Assembly: GCA_963082875.1 (NCBI GenBank)
Contig: OY720098.1
Location: forward strand, 15,314,001-15,378,000
DNA length: 64,000 nt
Origin: Corella eumyota
Lineage: Eukaryota > Chordata > Ascidiacea > Phlebobranchia > Corellidae
Direction: 5' to 3'
Under the pieces are notes generated by a model. That model was not told the origin of the DNA and ran no database searches. It saw only the letters and a list, made by a program, of their open reading frames with translations. This document shows positions 60,701-64,000 of the stretch, piece after piece. Numbering within the stretch: position 1 is the stretch's first letter; every line of letters begins with the position of its first letter. The translations under genes were made by a program, and so were the position numbers.

Positions 60701-63700
60701 TTAAAACTAGTTAAAAGGTTTGAAATAATCCACTTGTCATTGCTAGTTAATGATTAACTTAAGTTAGAACGTGCCTTAGTTGGTTTTATTGACTTAGAGA
60801 ATTTGCTGCATAAGCGAGCAAGTATAAGTGAGTTTTACACTACTTACTTATACTTGCTTACTTACACCTTTTAATATATGTAACAGCAAGATTTAAAGGC
60901 ACATTTCAAGAACTGTGTTTAATTACAAATGTTTTAATTTGAAAAGGACTTAGGTTTGTTATTAATGGTTTGAATAATTTAATTGCCAGTGATAGAAAGA
61001 TGGCTGCTATGACCCTTTCTCCATCTCCAAAAGGGCGAAGAACATTAGACGCTGTCAAAAAGTTTATCAAAGAGGAAGTGGACCCAAGAAGAGATGTAAG
61101 AACTTTTTATACTATTTTTTTTTTAATTACTTTAGTTAGCAATTTAAAAAAAGAACTTTAATAAAATTAACAAAGTAGATATATACTTTTAATTTTTAGT
61201 GTGACAAAAACATATGTTTATTTATAAAGTTTATTTTCATTTCTATATTTTGTATTTAGGAATATTTTAAATTCATTCGTTCTGCGAAAGATCCTTTTTG
61301 TACAGTGCCGTTAGTAGAGGAGCTAAAGGTAAATTAATATAAGGTTTTATTGGTGTGTTCTACTGAAGTAACCAAAAAAACGTTATTTATTGGTGCATTT
61401 TTTGGTAAAATAAAAGTGAATAACTATTAGGTTTTTTTTATGACTGGTGTGTTTTAATTTTTTGTAATAAGACTGCAACTTTTAACTTATATTTGCTTCT
61501 TGGTAATTTTTAAGCGCACTCAAAACGGGCATATTTTATTTTGAAAGTTTATATATTGGAAATACATATATTACTTACTAAGCTTCATTAAATATAAATT
61601 ATTTATGGAAATTGCTGTAACACCGGCGGGGTGCAGTGGTCAGAATGCTTGGCTTCACTACATGAGGTCCTGGGTTTGATTTCCACATGCTTACTCTATG
61701 TTTAGGTTGTGAGGTCTACTTTTCAAATCTTAAGTTTTATTCTTTATTTTGGTTATAATAGTTTAATTTTATATTTAGAAAAAGGCAAAAGCCCAGGGAT
61801 TATGGAATTTGTTTCTTGGTGATATAAGTGGATTAAGTAATGTTGATTATGCCCACATTGCTGAACAACTTGGGAAATTTCCGATGCTTTCGGAAATTTT
61901 TAACTGTAGTGCACCAGGTAAAAATGAATTTTTCAGGTTAAGTACAAAATTAAAATTTTTGGAAAAATCATAAAATGAAACTGTTTATAAAATTAAACAA
62001 AAGTAATCAGTTTTGAGTAAATGTTTCAAAGTTTTTTGGGTTTGGTGACCATGTCATAACACACTTAAAATCTTTATGTAAACATTAATACTTTTGGCAA
62101 GTTTTAAATCATTAAATTGATTTTGTCATTTTTTCCCGTCGCATTGTTGTAATATTAATTGTATATCGTATTTATTATTTACTTTTATCAATGTGTGAAA
62201 AACCCCCCAAAAAAAAGGTTTCACTAGATAAAACTGTTAAAGCAGATGTTAAATAATTTTTGCGTATTAAATGTATTGCAACTTAAAACATATAGGCAAC
62301 ATGTAATTTTTTACTTAAATTACTGTTTCTTTAATGATGTGTTCTTTAAAGGCAATATAAAATACCAACCAGACAAAAAAGCAATTTCAATTAAACCCTG
62401 TAATAGTACTTACAGCAGTGTATAATTCTATATCAAATTAATTTGAAAAATTACCTTCAAAGCATTTTATCTTTTTTTAGTGGTCAATTAGGTTATATAA
62501 TTTTTATTAATTTTGCATATTATATTATCATTTAATTATTCATTAGAAATTAATATTTATTAAATATATCAAAACATCAGATGTAAAATATTAATCATAG
62601 CTGAAAATTTGTTATGTGTGTTTACATGTTAAAAAATTTTCTGAATAACTAAATTATAGGTTTAGTGAATAATTTTATTAGTTTCAATTATCAAACTATC
62701 TTTAAAAGATTTTAAACCATCATTTATTTGTCAATCAAATTAAGTTAATATTGATTTTTGGCATTAAATATTTTGTTGTTCTGATTAAAAAAACTTTAAA
62801 TTATTTGTTTTATAGACACTGGTAATATGGAGGTCTTGCATATGTACGGGAGTGAATATCAGAAAGAGAAGTGGTTAAAACCATTAATGAATGGGAAAAT
62901 TAGATCAGCATTCTGTATGACAGGTTAACATTTTTAATTTCTTTTGATTTATATGCCATGTAATAAATCTGGCTTGTTGTTTTAATTTAAAACATTTTTA
63001 TTTGGTCAACTGGAATAACTTTTTTAGGTTTTTTATCATTTTGGCCTACAGTAGGGTTACATTTGTTACCCAACTTTATCCTCAATGTGGGAAGGTCGAA
63101 TGCGCGACCTAAACATAGAGTAACCTTTGTTACCCTGACCCAGTCTCTGGTTGCCTGTGGCAGTTTGGAATATTATAGAGACTATAATTGCCCGGTAATT
63201 ATGCTGCTAACTAAGTGCTGGCTCAGCAGGAGTTCATACCATTTATAGCGCCCTACTCAAGGGCGCCACAGCATTAGAGCAGTGGGGATGGAACCTACAA
63301 CCTCATGATGGTGTAGCAAGTGTTCTTACCACTACACCACGCTGCCGGTTATATATTAATATTAACATTAAGTCTGTAAGAACTACAGTTTATTTAAAAT
63401 ACTGATACCGAATCTAGTTTACATCAGCATTTGAATTCTTAATAAGCTTTCTGGCCTTTTTTAATTATATTTTTTGAAATTGATAAAAATATTTATTTTA
63501 AAATGATTGCAGAACCGCAGGTTGCATCCAGTGATGCCACGAATATGGAGTTGACGATAAGACGTGATGGAAGTCAATATATTGTTAATGGATCGAAATG
63601 GTGGAGCACTGGTAAGTAAAAATCTTATTTTAAAGTTTGCAGCGGATATATATTTTGTATTTTAAACTTAGTTAAGCATTAAATCAAGTTTTTTTATATT

Positions 63701-64000
63701 TATTTATCTTCGATATGGGAAGGTTGACTTCACAACCAAAACATAGAGTAACATCGGTTTCATCGACCCAGTCTTGAATTGCCTATGGCAGTTTAGATAT
63801 TACAGAATATAATAGCCTGATAATCATGCTACTGATTAAGTATCGGCTAAGTAGGAGTTTATACCGTTTATAGCGTCTTACGCAATGGCGCTACAGCATG
63901 AGAGCAGTGGGGATCGAACCAAGGTCCTCATGTAACAAAGCCAAGTGTTCTGACCACCATACTATGCTGCCGGTTTTAAATATTTAAATTAACACACAGG
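57793..64000 (+). CDS. ACAD11: ACAD11, acyl-CoA dehydrogenase with N-terminal kinase-like domain (partial, first 535 aa)
   Basis: Exons: 57793-57911, 57985-58084, 58164-58289, 58492-58650, 58807-58971, 59822-59958, 60062-60197, 60611-60717, 60954-61095, 61260-61328, 61779-61917, 62816-62923, 63513-63611; the next acceptor cacag ends at 63999, so exon 14 would start on the last base. Residues about 20-330 are an aminoglycoside-phosphotransferase-like kinase domain: [16 protein letters not shown] (209-216), [12 protein letters not shown] (Asp231). From about 375 the acyl-CoA dehydrogenase part begins, with [16 protein letters not shown] and the FCMTEP...SSDATN flavin-side block. In mammals ACAD11 handles 4-hydroxy acids: the kinase domain phosphorylates the 4-hydroxyacyl-CoA and the dehydrogenase part completes conversion for beta-oxidation. 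No HAD domain precedes it, which favours ACAD11 over ACAD10. The C-terminal third lies outside. Confidence 0.94.
59045..59760 (+). mobile_element. SINE interrupted by a hAT-like MITE
   Basis: The head (cttcactacgtgatgttttg) and acccttgagtatgatgcc precede the insertion. The body resumes at gtggtatgaact and runs to aggactgggacaggg and ctgtaaagtccacctta. The interruption is 59158-59631. In ACAD11 intron 5. Confidence 0.7.
59158..59631. mobile_element. hAT-like non-autonomous element (474 bp)
   Basis: Ends CACTGGCGTCGATCC and GGATTGACGCTTATG form imperfect 15-bp TIRs. An 8-bp duplication GCCAAAAG flanks it at 59150-59157 and 59632-59639, as expected for hAT. A GGGGGTGCATGCACCCCC palindrome lies just inside the left end. 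No transposase is encoded. Confidence 0.85.
60795..60870. repeat. Inverted repeat in ACAD11 intron 8
   Basis: gcgagcaagtataagtgag is followed about 15 bp later by cttacttatacttgcttac, giving a hairpin of about 17 bp. No function assigned. Confidence 0.6.
61621..61740 (+). mobile_element. SINE with internal deletion
   Basis: Head ggcggggtgcagtggtcaga to the B box (gggtttgatttcc), then directly the tail ctctatgtttaggttgtgag. The whole body is missing. Confidence 0.75.
62034..62226 (-). repeat. Dispersed repeat, inverted partner of 56375-56583
   Basis: Reverse-complement copy in ACAD11 intron 11, with long blocks nearly identical to the other copy. Confidence 0.75.
63075..63350 (-). mobile_element. 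SINE, reverse, full length
   Basis: Tail tcaatgtgggaaggtcgaat to head taccactacaccacgctgcc, all family blocks present. In ACAD11 intron 12. Confidence 0.88.
63695..63975 (-). mobile_element. SINE, reverse, full length
   Basis: Tail cttcgatatgggaaggttga to head accatactatgctgccggtt, in ACAD11 intron 13. Its head end lies about 25 bp from the acceptor at the window edge. Confidence 0.88.

Overview
The window is AT-rich animal nuclear DNA with many short introns, a tRNA-derived SINE family in most introns and spacers, and orthologues of conserved metazoan genes. This fits a compact chordate genome. I infer a tunicate, probably Ciona-like, with moderate confidence, since no species-specific marker was tested.

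Region 1 (about 1-28.9 kb) is a tandem array of four genes. Each has ten coding exons and encodes 727 residues. The predicted protein joins an atlastin/GBP-type GTPase domain (about residues 45-370) to a complete protein kinase domain (about 395-670). I do not recognise this architecture. The order is A, B/A chimera, B/A chimera, B. The last three genes are exactly 7521 bp apart. The two middle genes carry B sequence up to a 32-bp window in the last exon and A sequence after it, so the array looks like repeated unequal crossing-over between two diverged paralogues. The near-perfect copies mean either very recent amplification or an assembly artefact.

Region 2 (29.7-36.2 kb) holds a full 13-exon ABCB8, a mitochondrial inner-membrane half ABC transporter. 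Region 3 (36.6-51.8 kb) holds two tandem M1 aminopeptidase N-like genes of 21 exons each (946 and 975 residues), with the same intron positions. One exon is almost identical between them and looks gene-converted. Region 4 (53.5-56.2 kb) holds WARS2, the mitochondrial tryptophanyl-tRNA synthetase, in 7 exons. Region 5 (57.8 kb to the end) holds the first 13 exons of ACAD11, a kinase-like plus acyl-CoA dehydrogenase fusion; it runs off the window, with the next acceptor at the last base.

All genes are on the + strand. Three of the conserved genes are metabolic or mitochondrial (ABCB8, WARS2, ACAD11), but nothing shows that they work together or share regulation. The rest is introns and AT-rich spacer carrying SINEs, a 23-bp-TIR MITE built of a 9-bp satellite, a hAT-like MITE nested in a SINE, and several unclassified dispersed repeats. 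Gene models were built by hand by matching splice sites, frame and protein continuity; there is no transcript evidence here.
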